From contig NZ_JABSSM010000029.1 of the NCBI RefSeq assembly GCF_013214165.1, positions 1-60,683 of the forward strand: a stretch of DNA of 60,683 bases, written 5' to 3'. The position numbers and the translations under genes were made by a program. This document shows positions 25,594-34,133 of this stretch, one piece after another. This DNA is from Shewanella sp. Its GTDB lineage: Bacteria; Pseudomonadota; Gammaproteobacteria; Enterobacterales; Shewanellaceae. Each line of letters starts with the position of its first letter. Position 1 is the first letter of the stretch. Below the pieces are notes generated by a model. That model ran no database searches and was not told the DNA's origin. It saw only the letters and a list, made by a program, of their open reading frames with translations.

Positions 25594-27015
25594 TTAATAA
25601 TTGTGGTTTTGAATATGGTGGTATCCATCTAGTCTATAAACGACCTTAGATCCTACTTCTGGGTGGATACCAATCCTTTCAAGCAACGCTAGATAGAGAA
25701 GAACGTTAATGAAAGACGTGTATTTCTCTAATTCTCTATCATTAATAGTGTAAGCATTGGCGTGGGTAATGTTATTCCTTAGATTAATAATATCTTGAAC
25801 ATCCTCATCCGTAACTACCATTGATCTCCTAATATCTTCTGGTAATTTTTTGAGGAAGTCTTCTATACACTTGGAAGTGTTGTACTTCATCGTGTTTAAC
25901 CTACCAATTCGAGAAATTAGCTTTTTGATGTCCTTATTCGTGCCTCTATCTTTTAATTTTTCCAGAATACATGCTTTAGATTCTTTCAAAAAAACCTCTA
26001 AAGATTCAGGTTCTACGTAAGAACTAGATTTAGTTGTTAGGCTCTCTAGCAATCGGAAAAATCCTAAGAACTTCTCCTCATCAGATTTCATTCTTTGATA
26101 TCTAAGATACCTAGTAAAAATTATTCTCTCTTTTTCTTCTAGAAGGTAGTAATTACTAAAAGCCTCCAGAGGAAAATCAGGAAGACCTTGATCATTAAAT
26201 CTCAAGTTCAAGCCAAGAGGAAATACAGGATAGTCACGCTCATGAGTTCGATGAGTCGTTGGGAAGTAAACACTTGTGTTAGATGAAAATGTCTGACTTC
26301 CAGATGTTACGGTAACTTCATTTACTTTAAAGTCCGAACCGATAAGCAAAGTCATTAAGTGATAAAACTTCTTATACTCAAAATGCAAATCGCTTATCGA
26401 TACTAGTGAATCAAATTGGATACTAAGCTTAGGTGGAAAGTTCAATCCCGAACTAAACTCATGCACATTATGGTGGGTTTGAAAATGATAAAATAACCTA
26501 AGTTGCCCATAGCCTTTCAGTATTTGATTAAACTCTAGGGAATCAGATATTGGGTTAAGTGTGCGAGTGTGGAACTTTTCAACAAGCTCTTGCTGTAGTT
26601 CTGTATAACCGACCCAGTTTTTAGTCATTTCAGATTTAACACAAAAGCCTATTGCGTCATCAAATGAGTGACAGTGACCTTCGAAACATACTACAAAACC
26701 CACCTCAAATTCATACTCAAAAAAACCTACTTGCTCATCAACAGTAGACTGTAAACTTTGACTACTCTGATAATGATTGGATAATTCAAACAAAAGGAAG
26801 TTCATATCAAACGCACTACATTCAATCTTTGTCGATTGACTAAAATCGTATGATGGCCTTCTCTCCCCCATTACCCTCAAAGTACATCTATCAGGAGAAA
26901 GGCTAAGCTTACCAGCAAAAAGCTTGTCCATATCCCTTACTGAAACAGTATAAGTATATGTCTTTCCAAGATTTAGTACTTTATCATCATCAAACAACTG
27001 CTTTACTCCATCCAT
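25594..27015 (-). CDS. ApeA-like HEPN-domain protein, candidate anti-phage factor
   Basis: 473 residues. The N-terminal ~300 residues are a large beta-rich domain of the type found before Apea-like HEPN domains. The C-terminal ~170 are helical and carry the HEPN ribonuclease motif R-x4-H as LRNNITHANAY (R413, H418). ApeA-type proteins abort infection by cutting RNA. The gene stands alone on the minus strand beside the prophage end, is lower in GC than the structural genes, and faces the lysogeny operon: the usual place for a cargo defence gene. Family likeness is from memory; the HEPN motif is seen directly. Confidence 0.7.
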   Translation of the reverse strand: MDGVKQLFDDDKVLNLGKTYTYTVSVRDMDKLFAGKLSLSPDRCTLRVMGERRPSYDFSQSTKIECSAFDMNFLLFELSNHYQSSQSLQSTVDEQVGFFEYEFEVGFVVCFEGHCHSFDDAIGFCVKSEMTKNWVGYTELQQELVEKFHTRTLNPISDSLEFNQILKGYGQLRLFYHFQTHHNVHEFSSGLNFPPKLSIQFDSLVSISDLHFEYKKFYHLMTLLIGSDFKVNEVTVTSGSQTFSSNTSVYFPTTHRTHERDYPVFPLGLNLRFNDQGLPDFPLEAFSNYYLLEEKERIIFTRYLRYQRMKSDEEKFLGFFRLLESLTTKSSSYVEPESLEVFLKESKACILEKLKDRGTNKDIKKLISRIGRLNTMKYNTSKCIEDFLKKLPEDIRRSMVVTDEDVQDIINLRNNITHANAYTINDRELEKYTSFINVLLYLALLERIGIHPEVGSKVVYRLDGYHHIQNHNY

Positions 27016-27268
27016 TAAGATTTAACCATATGATATAACTCACGTAGCTAATAATGTAAACAGAGAAGCCCTAGAAGTATCCATTGAAAGCCAATTGGTT
27101 CAGGTCTTACTTGGGGGGGGGGGGCGTGCCCATTACTTTTTGTATATCAAAACCAATAAATTATCTGACGTAACAGGACGAGCCTTAGCTCATTTTGGGG
27201 CAAAAGCGACTTAGGGCGATCACTCTAACTAGTTAATGGACACAAGGACCATAAAAAATCTTCAATAC
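27016..27268. other. Non-coding stretch upstream of the HEPN gene
   Basis: No gene is visible. It presumably holds the promoter of the minus-strand HEPN gene. A run of 12 G residues (27113-27124) is the only striking element. Confidence 0.6.
27113..27124. repeat. Homopolymer of 12 G residues
   Basis: Twelve consecutive G on the plus strand, 98 bp upstream of the HEPN gene start. Tracts of this length are prone to slippage; in a promoter region they can vary expression. An assembly or sequencing length error is also possible. Confidence 0.85.
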
Positions 27269-27300
27269 AAAAATGGGGACCACACCGGGATCCCATTTTT
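27269..27300. terminator. Bidirectional terminator near the prophage end
   Basis: AAAAATGGG (27269-27277) and CCCATTTTT (27292-27300) form a 9-bp stem with a 14-nt loop; A and T runs on the two flanks allow termination in either direction. It insulates the HEPN gene from the dusA side. Confidence 0.75.
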
Positions 27301-27370
27301 ACAGGTTCACCAAGGTGTACCATTTAGATTGAAAATATTCAGCAGTGATCCATAAGAGATCCACACACCT

Positions 27371-27490
27371 CTACAGCTCTTTAAAACAAACAAAATACGT
27401 CCAATCCAGCATAGGCGCAATCGAGAAGGTGCGATTGATTGAATTTATTGGTGTTACTGGCTTCACGCCTGATTTACTTGATACTGTCAT
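27371..27490 (-). pseudogene. dusA: Truncated 5' fragment of dusA (tRNA-dihydrouridine synthase A)
   Basis: From ATG at 27490 the frame encodes 31 residues matching a DusA N-terminus, ending NRTFSIAPMLDWT, the conserved FMN-site motif. The match then stops: genuine DusA continues with DRHCRYF, but here eight unrelated residues and a stop follow. The gene has been cut at about 27398, a known integration point for prophages and islands near the 5' end of dusA. The rest of dusA should lie beyond the left edge of the window. Confidence 0.85.
27398..27420. other. Prophage attachment site within dusA (probable)
   Basis: The end of dusA homology, at the codons for APMLDWT, marks the junction with phage DNA to the left. 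The core is probably within the ~20 bp encoding these residues. No second copy of this sequence is seen in the window, consistent with the partner att site lying outside to the left. Confidence 0.65.
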
Positions 27491-27597
27491 TTGTTCCGAA
27501 CTGTCCTGAATTGCCTGTAATTTCCGTTGAATTTCATTGTATGGTGTCCCATATTGGCCCCACGATGGGGTAGGACGATTTAGCAAAATTCACTGAT

Positions 27598-27759
27598 ATG
27601 GCATCTTTTACAATAGAGAAACGCGCAAAGGCAGGCGGCGAGTTTAGTTACCTAAATACTGTGCGCGTCAAAGAATCCGCCGAAATTATACATCGAGACA
27701 CTAAAACATTCAGTAAAAAAGAGGCCGCATGTGTTTACTGCCATCTTTGGATAACCTAA
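27598..27759 (+). pseudogene. 5' fragment of a dusA-type phage integrase
   Basis: ATG at 27598 opens 53 codons. The first ~44 residues (MASFTIEKRAKAGGEFSYLN, then VRVKESAEIIHRDTKTFSKK) match the N-terminal arm domain of tyrosine integrases found beside dusA. At about 27728 the match breaks and runs into remains of cobC on the other strand. The core-binding and catalytic domains are absent. It is divergent from the dusA fragment, as such integrases usually are, so it looks like the leftover of an earlier element at this site. Confidence 0.75.
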
Positions 27760-27999
27760 ACAGCCTGGGTGATTGGATTAATACTCTTGGTGACACGAGC
27801 CAAGAGTGCGGCGCTTGTTTCACCTTCCGGCGGAGTATCTTCGAAGGGGTCGTGCCAATATTTAGAGTAACCTTGCCGTACCGCGCTGCATCTGCTGCCA
27901 ACCTAGTGCCGTTAACGCAGGATTGCTACGCCCCAATAGATGTCCGGCTTGTTCTGGCAAGCCATGGCGAAGCTGCAAAAAATGAGTAGTATTGATCAT
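27756..27999 (-). pseudogene. cobC: Decayed cobC (alpha-ribazole phosphatase) remnant
   Basis: ATG at 27999 overlaps the cobU stop by ATGA. The first 45 codons read as a histidine phosphatase with the RHG motif (FLQLRHGLPEQAGHLLGRSN, then PALTALGWQQMQ), then hit a stop at 27862. In another frame the text resumes with YWHDPFEDTPPEGETSAALL, a later part of the same family. About 60-70 codons between the parts are missing and the C-terminus is lost. The enzyme removes the phosphate from alpha-ribazole-5'-phosphate in cobalamin loop assembly; this copy is dead. Confidence 0.8.
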
Positions 28000-28553
28000 G
28001 TGTTTCTGTCACTAAGTGCCACAGTTCGCACGGTCCCGTCTTTCAATACTGGTTTCTTAAGCACCAAGGCAAGCGCTCCCTGACAAAAGATCACCCTGTC
28101 GGCAATAGTGGCAATTTTTTGCAGCATTTCACCGCTCGCGCTGACAAACTCCTGGCTCATGTCATCGAGTGGAATAAGACTTTGACCGACTTCGGTAGCC
28201 ACCAGCACCACATGGGATTCCATGGCCAATAATGTTTGGCAGAGTCGGTCTATCTCAGTATCTAGACACGCCTCTTCCATGAGTTGATTGGTGAGCCACA
28301 GCGTTAGACAATCGATAATAATGCAACGATTAGCACAATCAATATCCCGAAGCGTACCGCTTAGTTCGATCGGTGTTTCTCTTGTGGTCCATGCGCTGGG
28401 CCTTTGATGCCGATGCAGGGCAATTCTTGCCTGCATGCTGGCACTATTGAGCGCGGTGGCTATATAGGTTGTCGCCTGCTGCAATTGGCCAATTTCTTTT
28501 TCAGCCAAATATGACTTTCCGCTACGGGCACCGCCAATATATAAGCTAATCAT
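27996..28553 (-). CDS. cobU: Adenosylcobinamide kinase / guanylyltransferase (CobU family), copy 2
   Basis: 185 residues from MISLYIGGARSGKSYLAEKE; start at 28553 chosen because it gives the typical CobU N-terminus and an 8-bp overlap with btuF. P-loop GGARSGKS, then HRHQRPSAW (active-site His), IDCLTLWLTN and ATEVGQSLIP. The last is less standard than the EVGxGVVP of the other copy. It would phosphorylate and guanylylate adenosylcobinamide. Next to the decayed cobC at the operon end. Confidence 0.88.
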   Translation of the reverse strand: MISLYIGGARSGKSYLAEKEIGQLQQATTYIATALNSASMQARIALHRHQRPSAWTTRETPIELSGTLRDIDCANRCIIIDCLTLWLTNQLMEEACLDTEIDRLCQTLLAMESHVVLVATEVGQSLIPLDDMSQEFVSASGEMLQKIATIADRVIFCQGALALVLKKPVLKDGTVRTVALSDRNT

Positions 28554-29376
28554 GATGAAGTTTCTGCTGACGAGCAGTGTCGATGATTGCACAAATTTGC
28601 ATCATACCTTGCAATACTCGAGGTCCGGTACGGTATATTAAATCGCCATCTATATTGATGATTTGATGGTTAGCGACTGCGGGGATTTCCGGCCATGCTT
28701 GCCATTTAGTATCCATTTGGCTTCTGTCACCATGAACAGGTTTGATAATCACTTCAGGAAGGGCTAATAAAACTTGTTCGACACTCACTTGAGGGTATTC
28801 ATTGACACTGTTGGAAAATACATTGCTGCCGCCACAATCCTGGATGATCTCATTCATCCAACTGCTGGCCGATGTCGTCAACGGCTCGGGCCAGATCTGT
28901 AAAAACACATCGATAACGGCTCGGTTTCGATATTGGTGTTTAAGCGCCTCTAGTGTCTGATTGAACTCCTGGGCAGCGCGGGATGCTTGACTCTCATGCC
29001 CCGTCTCCCTCCCCAGCTGAAGTAAGCGCTCTGGAATTTTTTCAATCTGAGTAACCTTGGTATCAATCAGCGCAATACCAAACTGTTCGAGGCGGTTCAT
29101 CAACATTTGCGAGATTGAACCTGAGTCCATGACCACAGCATCAGGATTAAGCAACAGCATGGCTTCAAAGTCGATAAAGTCATATCGACCAATACGTGGG
29201 ATCTGCTTTGCCGCTTCAGGATAGTCAGCATAGGCAACTGTACCTATGATGCTATCACCAGCCCCTATTTCAAACAGCATTTCTACGGCATTGGGAGACA
29301 AGACCACCAAACGTGGCGATGCAGCCACTGCGCAGTAACTCAGCAGCCCGAGAAATATGCCCCAAACTATTTTCAT
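28546..29376 (-). CDS. btuF: Vitamin B12 ABC transporter periplasmic binding protein BtuF
   Basis: 276 residues with a signal peptide (MKIVWGIFLGLLSYCAVAAS). Class III binding-protein features: SPNAVEMLFEIGAGDSIIGT, then PRIGRYDFIDFEAMLLLNPD and the C-terminal lobe with NIDGDLIYRTGPRVL. Delivers cobalamin or cobinamide to BtuCD. Overlaps the second cobU upstream by ATGA. Confidence 0.9.
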   Translation of the reverse strand: MKIVWGIFLGLLSYCAVAASPRLVVLSPNAVEMLFEIGAGDSIIGTVAYADYPEAAKQIPRIGRYDFIDFEAMLLLNPDAVVMDSGSISQMLMNRLEQFGIALIDTKVTQIEKIPERLLQLGRETGHESQASRAAQEFNQTLEALKHQYRNRAVIDVFLQIWPEPLTTSASSWMNEIIQDCGGSNVFSNSVNEYPQVSVEQVLLALPEVIIKPVHGDRSQMDTKWQAWPEIPAVANHQIINIDGDLIYRTGPRVLQGMMQICAIIDTARQQKLHHD

Positions 29377-29909
29377 CTATCCCCCTCAGCAAGCTGCTTT
29401 AACACTAGCGGCAGCCCCGCAATAACGGTTGTAACTTGGTCGACCTCGCTCGCTAGGCTTTGATTCAACCATCCCGACTCATCGACAAATTCTCGAGATA
29501 ACTGCCCCAGAGGTACCACGCCCTGGCCGACTTCATTGCTGATAAAGATCACTTCACCAGCAAGTTGACCGACAATATCCACTAAGCCTTGTTTTGCCTG
29601 CGCCCAACTCCGTTCACTCAATAGGATGTTTGATAACCATAGGCTCAAGCAGTCAACTAGAATCAAGTTATCGGCTTGGCTAAACTTGCTCAATGCCGCC
29701 GTTAAATCTAGCCTGGTTTCTACCAGTTCCCAATTTTGGGGGCGGTTGATTTTATGGTGTGCGATACGCTTTGCCATCTCCCCTTCTGTGACTTCTGCCG
29801 TCGCGATAACGATAACCTCACCTAAGGTACGCGCCTGCCAATTAACGGCATATTGTTGCGCAAGACGGCTTTTTCCTGAACGGGCACCACCTATGATTAA
29901 CTGTTTCAT
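29373..29909 (-). CDS. cobU: Adenosylcobinamide kinase / guanylyltransferase (CobU/CobP), copy 1
   Basis: 178 residues with the full set of family motifs: GGARSGKSRLAQQYA (P-loop), HHKINRPQNWELVET (active-site His), LVDCLSLWLSNILL and SNEVGQGVVPLGQLSREFVD. Catalyses the kinase and GMP-transfer steps of cobinamide salvage. It directly follows btuC with no gap. Of the two cobU copies this is the more canonical. Confidence 0.92.
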   Translation of the reverse strand: MKQLIIGGARSGKSRLAQQYAVNWQARTLGEVIVIATAEVTEGEMAKRIAHHKINRPQNWELVETRLDLTAALSKFSQADNLILVDCLSLWLSNILLSERSWAQAKQGLVDIVGQLAGEVIFISNEVGQGVVPLGQLSREFVDESGWLNQSLASEVDQVTTVIAGLPLVLKQLAEGDR

Positions 29910-30935
29910 TTATTTATGCCCTTGTTTACGTTTAATCAGCAAACCGATGAAGAAGACGCTACCCAACATAGCCGTCATCACTCCTACCGGTAGCTCTTGA
30001 AAAGGCAATATCTGCCGAGCGAGTAAATCAACCCACACCATAAGTACCCCGCCGAGTAAGGCCGTCACTATGAGTGAACTAGAGCTCGCCGAGCCGACCA
30101 GTATGCGTACAATATGGGGTACCATCAGGCCAACGAAGCCTATTCCACCACAGGTTGCAACCAGAGATGAGGTCATAAGAGCGGTTAATATCAGCATCCC
30201 TAAGCGCAGTGGCAATACGCTAACCCCTTGGGTGTGGGCACTTTCGTCACCGGCTACCAGAGCTTGTAACGGCCGATGAAATTGATAAATAATGAGGGTG
30301 GAGGTGATCACGATGAATGCCGGCAGCATCAGAGAGGACCAGGTTGCTCGGCTGAAGCTACCTAAAGACCAAAAAAGCACCATCTGAGTCGCTTGAGGAT
30401 CGCCGAAATACAAAATAAGGTTTGCCGCCGACGATAATAGAAAAGAGATGGCGACACCGGATAACACTAAGGTTTCAACTTGTCCATCCCGAGCCATCAC
30501 CATCACTACCGCAACGGCAATCAAGGACCCTAAAAATGCACAGAAAGGCAAGGGGAGCAGAGAAATCCCCCCCGTTAACGCTAATATAGCGCCGAGTGAT
30601 GCACCCGCAGAAATACCAAAAAGATAGGGATCGGCAAGAGGATTTCGAGTCACGCTTTGGAGTACCGAGCCCGATAACGCCAGCCCAGCTCCACACACCA
30701 TGGCCATGAGGACGCGTGGCATCCTAAGTTCTACGATAATACGGTCGGACATACTTGCCGTAGCGGTCGGTTCAATGAACGCATTTAAGCCGCGCCATAC
30801 GGCGCCTAGCACATCGACTAGGCTAATATTGGCAGTGCCTAGTGCGATAGCGATTAAGGGAGAGATGACGGCAACCGGGATCAAGACCGCAAGGAAGTGT
30901 CTTGGGTTAAATGGCCCCATGACGAACCCCATCAA
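29910..30935 (-). CDS. btuC: Vitamin B12 ABC transporter permease BtuC
   Basis: 341 residues, about ten membrane helices, FecCD family. Diagnostic blocks: VELRMPRVLMAMVCGAGLAL, then TRNPLADPYLFGISAGASLG and GGIGFVGLMVPHIVRILVG. ATGs at 30935, 30932 and 30920 are possible starts; the upstream ones overlap btuD by 29 bp. Forms the channel of BtuC2D2. Confidence 0.92.
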   Translation of the reverse strand: MMGFVMGPFNPRHFLAVLIPVAVISPLIAIALGTANISLVDVLGAVWRGLNAFIEPTATASMSDRIIVELRMPRVLMAMVCGAGLALSGSVLQSVTRNPLADPYLFGISAGASLGAILALTGGISLLPLPFCAFLGSLIAVAVVMVMARDGQVETLVLSGVAISFLLSSAANLILYFGDPQATQMVLFWSLGSFSRATWSSLMLPAFIVITSTLIIYQFHRPLQALVAGDESAHTQGVSVLPLRLGMLILTALMTSSLVATCGGIGFVGLMVPHIVRILVGSASSSSLIVTALLGGVLMVWVDLLARQILPFQELPVGVMTAMLGSVFFIGLLIKRKQGHK

Positions 30936-31749
30936 AATGATAGGTCACCCTGGGATGAACACCTTTAGGATGCCTGTCTACATCAGTTTTGATGCCGTAA
31001 ATATTCTCTATGCTCTCGGGAGTGAGTACTTGTGCCGGAGTGCCACTCTTGACGAGTCGACCCTGCCTAAGTAACAAGAGTTTATCGCAAAATGCGCTGG
31101 CAAGATTAAGATCGTGGATAGTGGCAACGACTGTGATGCCTAAACATTTTATGAGTTTTAGTATTTCGACTTGATAACCTACATCGAGGTGGTTGGTTGG
31201 CTCATCCAGTAAGAGTATTTCAGGCTTTTGTAATAACGCCCGGGCGATGAGGAGTCGTTGTTGCTCTCCACCAGAAAGAGATTCGAATAATTGCTGGCCT
31301 TTATCGGATAAGCCTACTAGGTCTAATACCCTATCTATCTCTATTCGCTCTTGGGCATGATTAATGGCTTGCCACCATTTTTGTTGGTTAATCAGTCCGG
31401 TTGCCAGCAGTTGTCTTGTTGTCATCGAAAAGCCTACCGGCGTGTGCTGTAGCACCACCGCGACTTTCGAGGCAAACTCTTGCTGAGAAAGCTGTTGAAT
31501 GTTTTTACCATTGAGATAAACCTCCCCGCTATCTGGACACATGTATTTATACATACACCTTAATAATGACGATTTTCCGACACCATTGGGTCCCAAGATA
31601 CCCAAAAAATCACCTCGTTCTATGGTGAAGGATATGCCGTCGAGGACTTGTTTATCCGGGGTCGCCCAACTCAAGTTATTCACTCTCATATGGGAACTGG
31701 GCTGAACCATGGTTATCGGCATTATGCTCTGTATCCAATAATGCGCCAA
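30907..31749 (-). CDS. btuD: Vitamin B12 ABC transporter ATPase BtuD
   Basis: Up to 280 residues; the domain proper begins at MRVNNLSWATPDKQ (ATG at 31689), so the first 20 residues may be untranslated. Walker A GILGPNGVGKSSLLR, signature LSGGEQQRLLIARALL, Walker B ILLLDEPTNHLD, H-loop TIHDLNLA. Powers import through BtuC. Confidence 0.92.
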   Translation of the reverse strand: MAHYWIQSIMPITMVQPSSHMRVNNLSWATPDKQVLDGISFTIERGDFLGILGPNGVGKSSLLRCMYKYMCPDSGEVYLNGKNIQQLSQQEFASKVAVVLQHTPVGFSMTTRQLLATGLINQQKWWQAINHAQERIEIDRVLDLVGLSDKGQQLFESLSGGEQQRLLIARALLQKPEILLLDEPTNHLDVGYQVEILKLIKCLGITVVATIHDLNLASAFCDKLLLLRQGRLVKSGTPAQVLTPESIENIYGIKTDVDRHPKGVHPRVTYHFDGVRHGAI

Positions 31750-31781
31750 GCGGGTCGGCGCTTTGCTTGTAACAATAGAAT

Positions 31782-33617
31782 TTAAAAAGCCTGGTAGCTC
31801 AGGCTTAAGAAAAACTGGCGTCCAGGACTAAAATAGTTGCGGTCTGAGATGATATCTTCATCGAGTATGTTGTTTGCCTTGAGACGAAGTTGCCATGCCT
31901 CGGAGAACTTATAGCCGAGACTCAGGTCCACTTGATGGTAAGCATCGAGATAGTCGACGACGCCATCATAATTATAATCACCGGCATTTCGCTCCCCCTG
32001 ATAGTGATAGCTGACTAACACGTCAATTTCAGACCAGGTATAACTGAGTGAGTAATCAAATTCGTGTTCACTGCGGCCCACTAACTGACTGTCAGTTTCC
32101 CCGTCAATGGCATCTATGTAGCTATAGCCCAGTTGATGCTCTATGCCCCAGGTACTGAAGTTAAGTGAGAGTTCGACTCCGGTGATCCGGGCATCCTTGA
32201 TATTATCGGGTAGAAAAATGTCGAAGCCATCATCATCTTTCTCTCCGGTTGGCGCCCATTGGATCAGGTTATCAATTTTGTTTTGGTACACGCTGAGGTA
32301 ACCACGAAGCTTGTCGCCGGTATAATTAACGGTGAAATCCAGATTTTCCGATGTCTCAGATACCAGATCCGCATTACCTGAGCCAGGCCAATAGAGATCG
32401 TTAAAGCTTGGCGCTTTAAAACCAGATCCCGCACTCGCAGTGACACGCCATTGTTCGTTTAGCTGATACGCCAGACTTGCGTTATAAGAGGTTTCGCTAT
32501 CGATATTTTCAACATCATCATAGCGGATCACGCCTTCGAGCAGCAGCTTGCCATATTGATAACGTGCCAAGGCATAGATCCCCACTAGATAACGTTGATC
32601 GATGGCGTAGTCACCCGCAATAGATTCTTGTGACCAGTCGACGCCACCAATGAAGGTCAAGTCATCGCTTACCCCATAGCGATTACTCCAATTGATTTGC
32701 TCTCGAGTCGTTTCATACACGGAAATGCCCAGACTGGGGTCATCGGCGCGAAAGTTTTCATTAAAATCGCGGGATTGCCCTACCGACAACTTGCTCGTTA
32801 GCTTATCGTTTTTATATTGTGCCGCGAGATTCCATAGATAGTTGTCATAGTCGGCCTCGTTGGCTTCACTATTGTCATATTCGTAGTTGCCGGTTTCGAG
32901 TTGACCCGACCATGATACTAGCCATTGTTGACTGAAGTTTTGCTGGCCCTTGATACTGATACCAAGACGGTCATAACCATCATCGTCATCTTCGGCATCA
33001 TTTTTAATATCGTAACCATCACTTTTTTCTCGGTTAATACTAATGCTGGTGTGCCCATCGCCATGACTGACACCTGCGCCAGCACTGGCACGCATATAAG
33101 CATCACTGCCATGCTCCGCCGATGCAAACCATTCGCCGCCTTCTAATGTACGGGTGAAAATTTGAATGACGCCACCGATAGCATCACTTCCCCAGATAGC
33201 AGCTCTAGGGCCCTTTACCACTTCGATTCGTTCAATATTTTCAGGCGATAGGGTATTGAAACTAACTGTACTTGATGTGGCAGAGCCGATACGAATACCA
33301 TCGACCAGGACCAACACATGACCAGAGTTGGTACCGCGCATGCTGATAGAGGCCAATTGCCCAGCACCACCAGTACGGGTAACACTCACCCCTGGCAAGG
33401 TTTCTAATATATCGACAACGGACTTAGGATTGAGTCTGGCGATCTCTTCCCTCTCGATGGTATTGATAATTGAAAGCTGTTGATCAGGAGTCCTGTCAAA
33501 TCTGTCCCCGGTCACAGTGATGACCTCAATGGCTGGATTGGCAGGTACCGCCGCAGAGGCGAAAAAAGATTGGCATATAGCCATTGATAAGACAGATAGT
33601 CGCAGTTTAAAACTCAT
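31782..33617 (-). CDS. btuB: TonB-dependent vitamin B12 outer-membrane receptor BtuB
   Basis: 611 residues. Signal peptide (to about residue 24), TonB box IEVITVTGDRFD, plug domain (LPGVSVTRTGGAGQLASISM and VLVLVDGIRIGSATS), then a barrel ending in aromatic Phe (FLSLSYQAF). Asp-rich loops (NDAEDDDDGYDRLG) are consistent with calcium binding as in BtuB. First gene of the operon, 185 bp after a cobalamin riboswitch. Confidence 0.92.
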   Translation of the reverse strand: MSFKLRLSVLSMAICQSFFASAAVPANPAIEVITVTGDRFDRTPDQQLSIINTIEREEIARLNPKSVVDILETLPGVSVTRTGGAGQLASISMRGTNSGHVLVLVDGIRIGSATSSTVSFNTLSPENIERIEVVKGPRAAIWGSDAIGGVIQIFTRTLEGGEWFASAEHGSDAYMRASAGAGVSHGDGHTSISINREKSDGYDIKNDAEDDDDGYDRLGISIKGQQNFSQQWLVSWSGQLETGNYEYDNSEANEADYDNYLWNLAAQYKNDKLTSKLSVGQSRDFNENFRADDPSLGISVYETTREQINWSNRYGVSDDLTFIGGVDWSQESIAGDYAIDQRYLVGIYALARYQYGKLLLEGVIRYDDVENIDSETSYNASLAYQLNEQWRVTASAGSGFKAPSFNDLYWPGSGNADLVSETSENLDFTVNYTGDKLRGYLSVYQNKIDNLIQWAPTGEKDDDGFDIFLPDNIKDARITGVELSLNFSTWGIEHQLGYSYIDAIDGETDSQLVGRSEHEFDYSLSYTWSEIDVLVSYHYQGERNAGDYNYDGVVDYLDAYHQVDLSLGYKFSEAWQLRLKANNILDEDIISDRNYFSPGRQFFLSLSYQAF

Positions 33618-33799
33618 GGTTTCACCTTAAGATAATTGAGTTTAATTTGCGGGTAAATGTGCAGAAAACAACCAGAAATATTACGATTGCGGTTTGCAAA
33701 ATAGAAAAAGTTGGTCAGAACGATTCATCAATAAGAGATTTACGTGCACACCTTCATTGCCTACTGTTCTCAAGAAACCCGCTTGAGTAATAAGTAACA

Positions 33800-33935
33800 T
33801 TAAGGTCGGTCTCCTGGCTTACAGCATCTAAAAACATTCCTTCCCGGTACTACCAGTGGTGATAATGTTTCGCTCTGTTTACAGTTGCAGGTACAGCTGT
33901 GGATTTTCACCACATTCCCGATTAAGTATGTTAAC
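33800..33935 (-). promoter_or_regulatory. Cobalamin riboswitch controlling the btu operon
   Basis: Read on the minus strand, the conserved aptamer pieces appear in order: GGGAATGTGGTGAAAATCC, ACAGCTGTACCTGCAACTGTA, ACCACTGG, GGGAAGG and finally AAGCCAGGAGACC. This is the B12 element. Binding of adenosylcobalamin should shut off btuB and the genes after it. The expression platform lies in 33618-33800. Confidence 0.95.
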
Positions 33936-33978
33936 ACCTTAACGTGTCTTGAATATAGCAGTTATGGTATATATAGAC

Positions 33979-33994
33979 TGTGGTCATGATCACA
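33979..33994. promoter_or_regulatory. CRP-like site upstream of the btu operon
   Basis: TGTGGTCATGATCACA fits TGTGA-N6-TCACA with one mismatch and is almost palindromic. It lies upstream of the riboswitch, next to TATATATA, which could be the -10 region. Confidence 0.5.
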
Positions 33995-34061
33995 ACTGGC
34001 AGTATATTTTTAACTTTAACTATTATTCTATTTTTATATAGCCTACTTAACTTTTAAAATA

Positions 34062-34113
34062 AAAATAAAAATGGTGAACATTGAAGGTACTTCAAGTGCA
34101 CCATTTTTATTTT
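34062..34113 (-). terminator. Terminator of the eut operon
   Basis: A perfect 15-bp stem (AAAATAAAAATGGTG with CACCATTTTTATTTT) whose loop contains a second small hairpin (TTGAAG-GTA-CTTCAA). It lies 21 bp after the eutH stop and separates the eut operon from the btu operon promoter. Confidence 0.9.
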
Positions 34114-34133
34114 ATGCAATTAAACTTATTAAG

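Noticed and set aside
27729..27989. 86-codon plus-strand open frame beside the cobU gene
   Set aside because: It is antisense to the cobC remnant, has no ribosome-binding site, and its protein resembles nothing; the minus-strand text is clearly cobC.
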